A stretch of 64,000 nt of DNA from Micromonospora sp. NBRC 110009 (GCF_030518795.1 NZ_CP130427.1:682001-746000), one strand, 5' to 3'. Shown: positions 17,454 through 30,208, counted from the stretch's first letter. Notes: a model not told the origin generated them from the sequence alone. Numbers and translations: made by a program.

Positions 17454-18575
17454 TCAGGACCCCTCCGGTACGCGGCGCCGCCACCACCGGCCGCGCCGGG
17501 GCTCGTCCCGGTCGGCCATCACCCGGCGCTGGAACAGGGTGAGCAGGATGATGATCAGGAACAGCACGAACGAGATGGCCGCGCCGGAACCGTAGTCGAA
17601 GTCCCGGAACGCGGTCCGGTACGACAGGTAGGCCGGGGTGAGCGTGGTCTTGGCCGGGTCGCCCTGGCTCATCACGTACACCTGGTCGAAGACCTGCCAG
17701 GAGCCGATCAGGCCGAGGGTGAGCACCAGGAAGGTGGTCGGCTTGATCAGCGGCAGGGTGACGTGCCGGAAGCGCTGCCACGGGCTCGCCCCGTCCAGGG
17801 TGCTGGCCTCGTCGAGCGCCACCGGGACGCCCTGCAGCGCGGCGAGGAACATCAGCATGAACGTGCCCGACGTGGTCCAGATGACCAGACAGATGATCGA
17901 CATCATCGCCACGCTCGGCCCGGAGAGCCAGTCCCACCAGGTCAGCCCGAGCGGGCCGCCGGAGGTGAGCGCGGCGGGCGGGGCGTCCACCCCGACGGCG
18001 CCGAGGAGCAGGTGCAGCACGCCCCGGGAGTCGGCGAACCACTCCGGCCCGTTGATGCCGAAGAAGCCGAGCAGGTTGTTGACCGCGCCGGAGTTGGCGA
18101 ACAGGAACAGGAACACCACGCTGATCGCCACCGAGCTGGTGACCGAGGGGAAGTAGAAGGCGCTGCGGAAGAAGCCCTTCCCCTTGAGCATCCGGTTGTT
18201 CACCACCAGCGCGAGGCCGAGGGCCAGTGCGGTCTGCACCGGCACCACGATGCCCACGTAGTAGATGTTGTTGCGGATGCTGGTCATGAAGTCGCGGCGG
18301 TCCAGCCCGTCCTCGGTGAACAGCCGGGTGTAGTTCCTGGTGCCAACGACCGGCACGTCCCCGGTGAACGGGCTGCCCTGGCCGTTCCAGTCGGTGAGGC
18401 TCACCCAGAGCGCCATGAGGATCGGCAGCAGCAGGAAGAGCCCGAGGATCACGATCACCGGCGCGACGAAGAGCCAGCCGGCGATGTTCTCGTTGCTGCG
18501 AATGCCGCCGCCACGGCGGCGGCGCGCCGGACCGGCCGACGCGGTGCCCGGGGCGGCGAGTGCCTCCGTTGCCAT
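17454..18575 (-). CDS. Sugar ABC transporter permease (MalF/UgpA type)
   Basis: 373-residue permease, longer than average because of a basic N-terminal tail and an extended periplasmic loop between helices 2 and 3 (about residues 180-240). The EAA-type loop reads V-A-L-D-E-A-S-T-L-D-G-A-S-P-W, followed by L-P-L-I-K-P-T. It pairs with the MalG-type subunit directly downstream. A long imperfect hairpin (18601-18640) separates it from the binding-protein gene, and an A/G-rich GGGAGATGGCAA context marks its start at ATG 18575. Confidence 0.92.
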   Translation of the reverse strand: MATEALAAPGTASAGPARRRRGGGIRSNENIAGWLFVAPVIVILGLFLLLPILMALWVSLTDWNGQGSPFTGDVPVVGTRNYTRLFTEDGLDRRDFMTSIRNNIYYVGIVVPVQTALALGLALVVNNRMLKGKGFFRSAFYFPSVTSSVAISVVFLFLFANSGAVNNLLGFFGINGPEWFADSRGVLHLLLGAVGVDAPPAALTSGGPLGLTWWDWLSGPSVAMMSIICLVIWTTSGTFMLMFLAALQGVPVALDEASTLDGASPWQRFRHVTLPLIKPTTFLVLTLGLIGSWQVFDQVYVMSQGDPAKTTLTPAYLSYRTAFRDFDYGSGAAISFVLFLIIILLTLFQRRVMADRDEPRRGRWWRRRVPEGS

Positions 18576-18600
18576 CTCCCCTCCCTTCTGTGGGGATGGA

Positions 18601-18640
18601 AGGGCCCCCTCTTGACGCCCGGCGTCAACAAGGGGCCCCT
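18601..18640. repeat. Intercistronic hairpin in sugar ABC operon
   Basis: Two arms, 18601-18619 and 18621-18640, are inverted copies with about 17 of 19 positions matching after one gap. The stem reads GGGGCCCC-type sequence outside and GACGCC/GGCGTC inside. It lies in the 74-base gap between the binding-protein stop and the permease start. In the maltose operon of E. coli such hairpins stabilise the binding-protein mRNA and reduce downstream expression. The sequence also resembles palindromes I associate with Micromonospora genomes (from memory, unverified). Confidence 0.7.
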
Positions 18641-18649
18641 CCGTCTACC

Positions 18650-19897
18650 TCAGCCGCCGAGCGCCGCCTTGGCGTTCTTGTCGAAGTTCGCCAGGATCGT
18701 CTTCGGGTCGCCGGTGGCCAGCCCCTGGAGACCGGCCTCCAGGTCGCGCAGCACGCTGTCCATCTTCGGGGCGTTCACCGGGCCCTGGGCGTACGCGGCG
18801 CCGTCGATGAACGGCTTGTCCGCCGGGAAGGCGCCGGTGTACTGGTCGCGGACCGACTGCCGGGACGGCATCACGCCGAACGCCTTGGCGAAGGCGATCT
18901 GCTGGTCGCCCGCGGTCATCGCCTCGACGAACTTGATCGCCTGGTCCTTGAACTTGGACTTCGCCGCGATGCCCCAGCACTGGGTGAAGGAGAGGGTGCC
19001 CTGCCCCTTCGGGCCGGCCGGCAGCGGGACGACCTTGTACTTGACCTTCGGGAAGTCGTTCTGCAGGGCGCCCTTGATCCAGTTGCCCTCGATGGTCATC
19101 ACGGCCTTGCCCTTGCCGAACGCCTCACCGGACCAACCGGCGTCGAGCTGCTTCGGGAACTTCGCGTAGCCGCTGGTGATCAGGGACTTCACGTACTGGA
19201 GGGCCTGCAGGTTCTCCGGGGTGTCGGCGGTGGGCTGCTTGCCGTCCTTGCTCATCAGCCAGCCGCCGTTCTGCACCAGGAACGCGCCGATCCGGTCCCG
19301 GGTGTCGCCCAGGGCCAGCGCCACCATGCCCTTCGCCTTGATCTTCTGGCTGGCGGCGGTGAGCTGGTCCCAGGTGGTGGGGATGTCCGCGTCGGTCAGG
19401 CCGGCCTTGGTCCAGAGGTCGGTGTTGATCTCGAGAGCCAGGGTGGAGAAGTCCTTCGGCGCGCAGTAGAGCTTGCCGTCGTAGGTGAAGGTGTTGCGGA
19501 GGCTCTCGTAGAAGTCGTCCTTGTTGCTGACCTTGTCGCCGTACGGCTCCAGCGCGCCGACGCTGGCGTAGTCGGCGAACCGGGACGCGTCGACGTAGAA
19601 GACGTCCGGCGGGGTTCCGCCGGCCAGAGCCTGGCCGAGCTGCTGGGTGAGGTCCTGGGCCGGGGTGACGGTGGCGGTGTTGCCGCTCGAGGAGGCCCAC
19701 TTGGCCGCGGCGTCCTGCACGGCCTTGGTCTCCGCCTCGCCGGAGGAGCCGATCATGATCTGGAGGCTGGCCGGGCCGCTGGACTGCTTGGTGTCCTTGG
19801 CGGAGTCGTCGAAGCCGCTGCCGCAGGCGGCGGAGCCGAACAGGGCGACGGCGGCGATGCCGGCCATCGCCGCCCGGGTGAGGGTGCGAGGTGTCAT
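18650..19897 (-). CDS. Extracellular sugar-binding lipoprotein
   Basis: 415-residue substrate-binding protein of family 1 ABC importers. Signal peptide residues 1-24 with lipobox G-S-A-A-C, so Cys25 would be lipid-anchored to the outer face of the membrane. The mature part carries the usual two-lobe pattern: A-L-A-G-G-T-P-P-D-V-F-Y-V, F-P-K-Q-L and T-I-E-G-N-W segments. ATG start is supported by AGGAGA 6 bases ahead, chosen over an upstream in-frame start at 19927. Between lacI (26-base gap) and the permeases. The adjacent glycogen-debranching glycosidase suggests an oligo-glucoside ligand, which is inference. Confidence 0.92.
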   Translation of the reverse strand: MTPRTLTRAAMAGIAAVALFGSAACGSGFDDSAKDTKQSSGPASLQIMIGSSGEAETKAVQDAAAKWASSSGNTATVTPAQDLTQQLGQALAGGTPPDVFYVDASRFADYASVGALEPYGDKVSNKDDFYESLRNTFTYDGKLYCAPKDFSTLALEINTDLWTKAGLTDADIPTTWDQLTAASQKIKAKGMVALALGDTRDRIGAFLVQNGGWLMSKDGKQPTADTPENLQALQYVKSLITSGYAKFPKQLDAGWSGEAFGKGKAVMTIEGNWIKGALQNDFPKVKYKVVPLPAGPKGQGTLSFTQCWGIAAKSKFKDQAIKFVEAMTAGDQQIAFAKAFGVMPSRQSVRDQYTGAFPADKPFIDGAAYAQGPVNAPKMDSVLRDLEAGLQGLATGDPKTILANFDKNAKAALGG

Positions 19898-19923
19898 CTG
19901 ATTCTCCTGATGGGGATGGGGGA

Positions 19924-20913
19924 TCACGCGGTGTGCCGGAGCACGAGCGTGGGGCTGAGCAGCACTTGCGGGTCGGTGGGCTGGCCGTCGAGCGAGCCGG
20001 TGAGCAGCTCGACGCAGCGTGCGGCGGCGGCCGCGAGCGGCTGGCTGACGCTGGTCAGCCCGATCGCGGTGGCCACCGGGGTGTCGTCGAAGCCGACCAC
20101 GGCGACCGGCGCGGTCGCGTCCCGGACGGCCCGGAGGGCACCCAGCGCGAGGGAGTCGCTGACGCAGACCACCGCGGTCGGCGGCTCGTCGGCGGCGAGC
20201 AGCTCGCGCATCTCGCGCTCGCCCTGCGCGATGCCGTCCTCGGTCTCGCGATGCGGTGCGGCGCCGTCGAGGCCGGCCGCCGCCATGGCGGTACGCCAGC
20301 CGGCGCGCCGGTCGTCGCCGACGCCCGAGCCCGCCGGCCAGCCGATGAAGCCGATCCGGCGGTGGCCGGTGTCGAGGAGCCGCCGGGTGGCCTGCGCGGT
20401 GCCGGCGGCACCGTCCACGTCGACCCAGGGGTGGGCGTCCGGCGTGTCCCAGGGCCGGCCGAAGGTCACGAACGGCACCTTCCGCTCGGCCAGCCAGGCG
20501 GTACGCGGATCGCCGTGGTCGGTGCCGGTGAGCACGAACCCGTCCAGCTCGTACGCGCCGAGCAGGTCGTCGTAGGTGGCGATCTCGTGGTCGTCGTCGA
20601 CGGCGGTGTAGAGCAGGACCCGGTAGCCGGCCGCGTCGGCGGTCTCGGTGAGCCCGTGCAGGAACCGGTCGAGCACGGAGCCGTTGATGCCGTCGCGGGT
20701 GGGCTCGATGCGGACCGCGATGAGCCGGGACCGGCCGGTACGCATCTGCCGGGCGGCCTGGTTGGCCCGGTAGCCCAGGGTGCTGATCGCCTCCTGCACC
20801 CGGCGCCGGGTCTCCTCGCGGACGATGTGCGGCGCGTTGAGCACGTTGGAGACCGTCTGCCGGCTCACCTGGGCATGCCGGGCCACGGTAGCGATGGTCA
20901 CCTTTTCAGCCAC
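19924..20913 (-). CDS. LacI family transcriptional regulator
   Basis: 329 residues: N-terminal HTH (residues 4-25, T-I-A-T-V-A-R-H-A-Q-V-S-R-Q-T-V-S) with hinge helix L-N-A-P-H-I-V, then the periplasmic-binding-like sensor domain ending P-Q-V-L-L-S-P-T-L-V-L-R. GTG start with AGAGGG 6 bases upstream; the open frame runs far further upstream but that part is a shadow of the divergent gene. It is the first gene of the operon feeding the binding protein and permeases, and diverges from the glycosidase gene. Paired sites at 20932-20973 just before its start fit autoregulation. Confidence 0.93.
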   Translation of the reverse strand: MAEKVTIATVARHAQVSRQTVSNVLNAPHIVREETRRRVQEAISTLGYRANQAARQMRTGRSRLIAVRIEPTRDGINGSVLDRFLHGLTETADAAGYRVLLYTAVDDDHEIATYDDLLGAYELDGFVLTGTDHGDPRTAWLAERKVPFVTFGRPWDTPDAHPWVDVDGAAGTAQATRRLLDTGHRRIGFIGWPAGSGVGDDRRAGWRTAMAAAGLDGAAPHRETEDGIAQGEREMRELLAADEPPTAVVCVSDSLALGALRAVRDATAPVAVVGFDDTPVATAIGLTSVSQPLAAAAARCVELLTGSLDGQPTDPQVLLSPTLVLRHTA

Positions 20914-20931
20914 GAAATCCCTCTCGCCGCC

Positions 20932-20973
20932 TTGAACGATCCAACTCCGATGCGGCAGGATTAGATCGTTCAA
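20932..20973. promoter_or_regulatory. Paired inverted LacI-type operator sites
   Basis: TTGAACGATC at 20932-20941 and its exact inverse GATCGTTCAA at 20964-20973, 22 bases apart. Extended outward they share a 13-base core TTGAACGATCYAA in opposite orientation. Position is 19 bases upstream of the lacI start and 85 bases upstream of the divergent glycosidase gene, so one regulator could control both directions. Confidence 0.6.
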
Positions 20974-21057
20974 AGTTTCTGGAATGTTTCGCACTTTGCA
21001 CCGGCCGGCCGCTTCTGTCAATACGTCCGGCCACCCGATCAGCACCAGGAGTCCCCC

Positions 21058-23175
21058 GTGCCCGAACGCCACCTGCAACCCCTGCTGCACGAACTGGTCG
21101 GCGTCGTTTCCGCCCCCACCAGCGCGCTGGGCGACCCGGCAGGGCAGATCCGGCCGAGCGGCGTCCAGGGCGTCTTCCACGCCGACGCGCGAGTGCTCTC
21201 CCGCGCCGAGCTGCGCGTGGACGACCGGGAGACGGAGGCGCTGACCCAGGGTCCGGCCGGGCCGCACGGCATCCGCTTCGTCACCCTCGCCCGCTGGCTC
21301 GGCGACCCCGCCCCCGACCCGACCGTCCGGATCGACCGGACCCGGCAGGCCGGCCCGCACGGCCTCACCGAGGAACTGGTCGTCTCCTCCACCGCCTCGA
21401 TCCCGGTCCGCGCCACGGTCAGCGTGGACCTCGCCTGCGACCTCGCCCCGATCGAGCTGGTCAAGTCCGGCGGCAGCGGAGCACCGCTGGAGGCCAAGGC
21501 GGGCGAGCCCGGCCGCGTCGAGTGGGCCGCCGAGGGCGTCACCGTGACGGTGACCGGCGAGGCGGCCACCGTGGACACCACCGGCGACCGGACCACCGCG
21601 CCCCGGTTGAGCTGGCCGGTCGCGCTCGCCCCCGGCGAGGCCGTGACGCTGCGCTGGCGGCTCGCCGTGACCGACCCGAAGGCGGTCGTGGCCGCCCCGT
21701 CCGCCGGTCCCGAGTGGTCCGTCCCGGAGGTACGCGCCGACGACCGCCGCCTGGTCCGGCTGCTCGACCGCTCCCTGGCCGACCTGCGCGGGCTGCGGCT
21801 GGCCGACCCGGCGCAGCCGGGAGACGTCTTCCTCGGCGCCGGGGTGCCCTGGTTCCTCACCCTGTTCGGCCGGGACAGCCTCTGGGCGGCCCGGATGATG
21901 CTGCCGCTCGGCACCGAGCTGGCCGCCGGGACGCTCCGGGTCCTCGCCCGCCGGCAGGGCACCCGGGTCGACCCGACCACCGGGGAGGCGCCCGGCAAGA
22001 TCCTGCACGAGCTGCGCCGGCACGAGTTCACCCTGGCCGACAACGGGCTGCGGCTGCCGCCCGCCTACTACGGCACGGTCGATGCCACCATGCTCTGGGT
22101 GGGGTTGCTGCACGACGCCTGGCGCTGGGGCCTTCCCGCCGAGCAGGTCGAACCGCTGCTGCCGCACCTGGAGGCCGCGCTCGGCTGGCTCGGCGTGCAC
22201 GCCGACGCCGACGGCGACGGCTTCGTCGAGTACGTCGACACCACCGGCCACGGCCTGGCCAACCAGGGCTGGAAGGACTCCGGCGACGCCGTCCGGTACC
22301 GCGACGGCCGGTTGGCCGAGCCGCCGATCGTGCTGGCCGAGGTGCAGGGGTACGCGTTCCAGGCGGCGGTGAACGGCGCCGACCTGCTCGACGCCTTCGG
22401 CCGCCCGGGCGCCGACCGCTGGCGCGGCTACGCGGAGCGGCTCGCCGAGCGGTTCCGGGCCGCGTTCTGGGTCGACGGCCGGCACGGCCCGCAGCCCGCC
22501 CTCGCCCTGGACCGGGACAAGCGCCCGGTGGACTCACTGACCAGCAACATCGGCCACCTGCTCGGCACCGGGCTGCTGTCGGACGCCGAGTCGGCGCAGG
22601 TCGCGGCGCTGCTCTCCACCGAGGCCCTGGCCGGCGGTTTCGGGCTGCGCACCATGTCCACCGACGACGCCGGGTTCAGCCCGCTCTCCTACCACTGCGG
22701 GTCGATCTGGGCGCACGACACCGCGATCGTGCTCGGCGGCCTGGCCCGGGCCGGCTATCGCGAGGCCGCGCTCCGGCTCGCCGACGGTCTGCTCGGCGCC
22801 GCCGAGGCGTTCGACTACCGCCTCCCCGAGCTGTACGGCGGGGACGGCCGGGGGGCGTTGGGCCGTCCGGTGCCGTACCCGGCGGCGTGCCGCCCGCAGG
22901 CCTGGTCGGCGGCGGCCGCGGTGCTGCTGCTGCAGGCCGGCGTGGGGCTCTACCCCGACGTGCCCGGCGGCCGGGTGGAGCTGCGCCCCCTGGCCGGTCC
23001 CGAACTGGGCGCCCTCGCCGCCGACAACCTCCGCGTCGCCGGCACCCCGGTCACGGTCGAGGTCGACCGCGCCGCCCAGCCCACCATCACCGGCCTCCCG
23101 CCGACCCTGACCGTCACCCCGCCCCGCATCCCCACCCAGCGCCCGGCCACCGACCCCACCCGGTCCCCCGCCTGA
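21058..23175 (+). CDS. Glycogen debranching-type amylo-alpha-1,6-glucosidase
   Basis: 705-residue GH15/GH133-like enzyme: N-terminal beta-rich domain (about 1-215, opening with the typical D-P-x-G-x-I ... G-V-F-H-A-D-A-R motif), then an (alpha/alpha)6 barrel with the F-L-T-L-F-G-R-D-S catalytic-region signature (about residue 270), D-A-T-M-L-W-V and E-V-Q-G-Y-A. Ends with a Pro/Thr tail of about 30 residues. Acts on alpha-1,6 or other glucosides in the cytoplasm (no signal peptide). GTG start with AGGAG 5 bases ahead. It diverges from the LacI operon and shares its operator region. Confidence 0.88.
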   Translation: MPERHLQPLLHELVGVVSAPTSALGDPAGQIRPSGVQGVFHADARVLSRAELRVDDRETEALTQGPAGPHGIRFVTLARWLGDPAPDPTVRIDRTRQAGPHGLTEELVVSSTASIPVRATVSVDLACDLAPIELVKSGGSGAPLEAKAGEPGRVEWAAEGVTVTVTGEAATVDTTGDRTTAPRLSWPVALAPGEAVTLRWRLAVTDPKAVVAAPSAGPEWSVPEVRADDRRLVRLLDRSLADLRGLRLADPAQPGDVFLGAGVPWFLTLFGRDSLWAARMMLPLGTELAAGTLRVLARRQGTRVDPTTGEAPGKILHELRRHEFTLADNGLRLPPAYYGTVDATMLWVGLLHDAWRWGLPAEQVEPLLPHLEAALGWLGVHADADGDGFVEYVDTTGHGLANQGWKDSGDAVRYRDGRLAEPPIVLAEVQGYAFQAAVNGADLLDAFGRPGADRWRGYAERLAERFRAAFWVDGRHGPQPALALDRDKRPVDSLTSNIGHLLGTGLLSDAESAQVAALLSTEALAGGFGLRTMSTDDAGFSPLSYHCGSIWAHDTAIVLGGLARAGYREAALRLADGLLGAAEAFDYRLPELYGGDGRGALGRPVPYPAACRPQAWSAAAAVLLLQAGVGLYPDVPGGRVELRPLAGPELGALAADNLRVAGTPVTVEVDRAAQPTITGLPPTLTVTPPRIPTQRPATDPTRSPA

Positions 23176-23191
23176 CCGCCCCCGCTCCGTC

Positions 23192-23246
23192 GATCAGGAA
23201 GTTGGCGGCGAGGTCGATCTCCTTCACTGCCGCCAACTTCATGATC
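23192..23246. repeat. Dispersed palindromic element, copy 1
   Basis: Arms 23192-23209 and 23229-23246 are inverted copies, 17 of 18 identical, separated by a 19-base loop. The element overlaps the stop codon (23245-23247) of the minus-strand GNAT gene and lies 16 bases past the stop of the convergent glycosidase gene, so it may act as a bidirectional terminator. A related copy is at 35691-35751. Confidence 0.85.
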
Positions 23247-23721
23247 AACCCGGCGGGGCCGGGGTGAATTCGGCGATGACCTCGTCGTCCTCCATGGCGC
23301 CCGTGGGGCGGAAGCCGAGGGAGCGGTAGAGGGCGGCGGCCGGGAGGTTGTCCGGGTGGTAGCTGAGGCGGACCGGGTGGCCCTGGCCGGCCAGCCAGCC
23401 GGCGAGGGTACGGACGGTGGCCCGGCCGATGCCCCGGTCCTGCTCGGCGGCGTCGATCACCATGCCGCCGATCCAGCGGGAGCCGTCGTCGTCCACGCCC
23501 CACATGACGTGCCCGACCACCGTCTCGCCGGCGTAGACGGCGAGCGAGGTCCAGACGTCCGAGCGCATGGTCAGCAGCAGGTAGCGGGCGGCCAGGGCCG
23601 GCACCCAGGCGCGCTGGTCGTCGCGGGGCGCGATGTCGGCCACGGCCCGCCAGTTGTCGTCGTCCACCGGCCGCAGGGTCACCTGGCGACCGGCGCGGTC
23701 GCGCAGCACGGAATCGATCAC
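23245..23721 (-). CDS. GNAT family N-acetyltransferase
   Basis: 158 residues with the acetyl-CoA loop in D-R-G-I-G-R-A-T-V (about residues 93-101) and the motif N-L-P-A-A-A-L-Y-R-S-L-G-F near the end; the middle strand reads H-V-M-W-G-V-D-D-D-G-S-R-W. It resembles diamine/spermidine acetyltransferase relatives but the substrate cannot be told. GTG start. The stop codon lies inside the palindromic element at 23192-23246, so the last residues (P-A-P-P-G) come from repeat sequence. Confidence 0.85.
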   Translation of the reverse strand: MIDSVLRDRAGRQVTLRPVDDDNWRAVADIAPRDDQRAWVPALAARYLLLTMRSDVWTSLAVYAGETVVGHVMWGVDDDGSRWIGGMVIDAAEQDRGIGRATVRTLAGWLAGQGHPVRLSYHPDNLPAAALYRSLGFRPTGAMEDDEVIAEFTPAPPG

Positions 23722-23776
23722 GGCGGTCAGCCTAGGCGCGGGCCGCCGGCCGGACGACCGGTTTCCGGCAGGCCCC

Positions 23777-24703
23777 TCAGCCGGCCGCCGCGGCGTCCAG
23801 GAAGGGACGCGGGTCGCCCGCGCCGAGGTCGGTGATCCCCGCGCTGTGCAGGGCGCCGATGGCGAGGGTACGCCGCACCGCGGCGAAGGTGATCACGTGA
23901 CCGATCGTCCCGCCCAGGGTGTGCGTGGTGGGCGGCGCGCAGGTGGTGTCCACGAAGGTGTCCGCCAGGGTGCCGTCGGCCAGCGTCCGAGCCACGAAGG
24001 CGCGCCAGTCCCGGCCGGCGACCGCGTGCCGGGCGGCCAGACCGGGCACCGACCGGTCGCTCTCGTCGGGCCACTCGCCGCCGCGCAGCGCGGAGAGCCA
24101 GTGCTCCTCCTGGGTGACCATCGCGTTGATCAGTGAGCGGAGGGTGGGCCCTTCGTCGATGGTCTCCACCGACAGCGCGATGGGCCGGTCGAGCACCTCC
24201 TCGCCGAGCGTGCCGGCGCGATCGATGATCGCGGTGAGCGTGTCGACGTGGTGGTCGACCAGGTGCTGGAGAACGTTCATCGGAGTCTCCGTTCGGGTGG
24301 CCGGCAGCCGCAGGCCGCCGGGGGGCTGGAAGTGGACGCCGCTGGGGCAGGGCAGCTCCAGCTCGCGAAAGGTGAGCGGCGGCCGGCGCCGGACCACGGT
24401 CGGCGCCGACCCGTACGACCGCTGGAAGGCGCGGGTGAACGCCTCGTGCGAGCCGTACCCGGCCTCGACGGCGATGTCGAGGACGGTCCGGTCGCTGGTG
24501 ATGAGCCGGTGCGCCGCGCGCTCCAGCAGCAGCCGGCGGCGCAGGGCACCCGGGGGCTCCCCGGTGGCGGCGGCGACCAGCCGGTCGAAGTGGAAGCGGG
24601 ACAGATGGGCCTGGGTCGCCACCTCGCTCGGGCTGGCGGTCGGGTCGTCGAGCGCGACCTGGAGCCAGTCGAGGATGCCGGTGAGCCCGTCCGTCGAGGT
24701 CAT
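23777..24703 (-). CDS. AraC-type regulator fused to DinB-like domain
   Basis: 308 residues. Residues 8-105 form an AraC two-HTH domain (S-P-S-E-V-A-T-Q-A-H-L-S-R-F-H-F-D-R and G-Y-G-S-H-E-A-F-T-R-A-F). Residues 142-308 form a DinB-like four-helix bundle with three candidate metal His residues in L-V-D-H-H-V-D, T-Q-E-E-H-W and G-T-I-G-H-V. DinB-fold proteins bind metal and are often thiol-dependent transferases. An internal ATG at 24280 (Met142) has its own GGAG 6 bases upstream, so the DinB part could also be made alone (167 residues). Main start ATG 24703. GNAT gene follows downstream on the same strand. Confidence 0.87.
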   Translation of the reverse strand: MTSTDGLTGILDWLQVALDDPTASPSEVATQAHLSRFHFDRLVAAATGEPPGALRRRLLLERAAHRLITSDRTVLDIAVEAGYGSHEAFTRAFQRSYGSAPTVVRRRPPLTFRELELPCPSGVHFQPPGGLRLPATRTETPMNVLQHLVDHHVDTLTAIIDRAGTLGEEVLDRPIALSVETIDEGPTLRSLINAMVTQEEHWLSALRGGEWPDESDRSVPGLAARHAVAGRDWRAFVARTLADGTLADTFVDTTCAPPTTHTLGGTIGHVITFAAVRRTLAIGALHSAGITDLGAGDPRPFLDAAAAG

Positions 24704-24794
24704 GCGTTCAGCCTGCACCCGAGGGCCGGCACCGCGCTTGATCGCGGTTGCGGACGTGCCGGCGAGCCGGGGGTGCACCCGGCCGGGGGGCGGC

Positions 24795-26998
<2,204 letters not shown>

Positions 26999-27080
26999 GA
27001 AAACCTGCTCTCAGTTCGACGAGGGGTGGATGGTGCGGTGGTCGACGAGCGGCGGCGCGCCGTCGACCTGGAGCCGTCGA

Positions 27081-27140
27081 CCGGCCGGGGGGGGGGCGCC
27101 GGCGCGGGGGGGGGGGGCGCCGCCGGCCCCCCCCGGCCGG
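27081..27140. terminator. Very GC-rich hairpin with long G runs after pnp
   Basis: CCGGCC plus G (27081-27094) pairs with C8 plus GGCCGG (27127-27140): a 14-bp stem enclosing a second G run of 12 (27106-27117). It starts 8 bases after the pnp stop and could end pnp transcription. Runs of 10 G and 12 G are exceptional in this window and also prone to sequencing error. Confidence 0.7.
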
Positions 27141-27147
27141 TGATGGA

Positions 27148-29511
<2,364 letters not shown>

Positions 29512-29694
29512 GTGCTGTGGTGCTCCTTCGCGTCGTCGGCCCACGACACGGGGAACTGCTCAGACGGCCGGTCTTCGATCGAAGCGCCCGGGTGGCCGGC
29601 ATGATGCCGGGATTCCGGGGGCCACTACCGGAGACCGGTGCTGACCGGCTCCCTCTCGGGTTGTCGCGCGGCCGGGTTCTTCGGTGGTACCGGA

Positions 29695-29726
29695 ACGGGG
29701 GAGCGGCCGAGTGGCCACTCCCCCGT
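29695..29726 (-). terminator. Hairpin directly after rpsO
   Basis: A 14-bp stem with one mismatch (29695-29708 with 29713-29726) and a 4-base loop begins 4 bases past the rpsO stop. Transcription of pnp may partly read through. The rest of the rpsO-pnp gap contains a second palindrome, CCGGCATGATGCCGG, at 29597-29611; similar spacers in other bacteria carry RNase processing sites. Confidence 0.7.
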
Positions 29727-29730
29727 CACG

Positions 29731-30000
29731 TCATCGGCGCAGGCCGAGCCGCTCGATGAGCGACCGGTAGCGGTTGATGTCCTTCTTCTGGACGTAGTTG
29801 AGCAGCCGACGGCGACGGCCGACCAGCAGCAGCAGCCCACGGCGGCTGTGGTGGTCGTGCTTGTGCACCTTCAGGTGCTCGGTGAGCTCCGCGATCCGCT
29901 TGGTGAGGACCGCGACCTGCACCTCCGGCGAACCGGTGTCGCCCTCGGCGGTCGCGTACTCCGCGCGGATCTTGGCCTTGGCTTCCTGGTCGAGCGCCAT
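29731..30000 (-). CDS. rpsO: 30S ribosomal protein S15
   Basis: 89 residues, the normal S15 length. Binds 16S rRNA central domain and bridges to the 50S subunit. Contains the family hallmark [10 protein letters not shown] and [27 protein letters not shown] 30000 with GGGAGA 5 bases upstream. Its long leader with three hairpins (30001-30143) is a candidate autoregulatory RNA. Confidence 0.98.
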   Translation of the reverse strand: MALDQEAKAKIRAEYATAEGDTGSPEVQVAVLTKRIAELTEHLKVHKHDHHSRRGLLLLVGRRRRLLNYVQKKDINRYRSLIERLGLRR

Positions 30001-30143
30001 GTTCTCCCTGTTTCGTGGGTCGTTCGATGAGGTCCACCCGGTACCGGTCGGAGCGACCGGTGGACGGACCGGTTCCTCGCGCCCGCGGCGTCGTGCAGGC
30101 ACGCGAGGCCCCACGTCGGTCAGCCGACGTCCCCGCCAGACTA
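30001..30143 (-). promoter_or_regulatory. Structured rpsO 5' leader, candidate S15 autoregulatory element
   Basis: Three inverted repeats precede the rpsO start on the minus strand: 30113-30119 with 30124-30130 (7-bp stem, 4-base loop), 30075-30081 with 30102-30108 (7 bp), and 30044-30050 with 30054-30060 (7 bp, 3-base loop) extended by GTCCA/TGGAC at 30032-30036 with 30061-30065. A TAGTCT hexamer at 30138-30143 is a possible -10. S15 is known to bind varied leader structures in different bacteria. The pairing is seen; the regulation is inferred. Confidence 0.5.
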
Positions 30144-30208
30144 CCAGCCCGGTGGGGAACCACCCGGTGAAGGGCGTACGGCGCCACGCGGACGGGCCGG
30201 CGGTGGGC

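Noticed and set aside
16565-23175. Secondary-metabolite gene cluster
   Set aside because: The genes form a common sugar uptake and breakdown locus; no biosynthetic core enzyme is present.
23192-23246. IS element or transposon end
   Set aside because: No transposase gene, no flanking direct repeats and no partner end within reach; it is a small palindrome only.
29512-29730. tRNA or small RNA gene between rpsO and pnp
   Set aside because: No cloverleaf could be drawn; only terminator-like stems were found.
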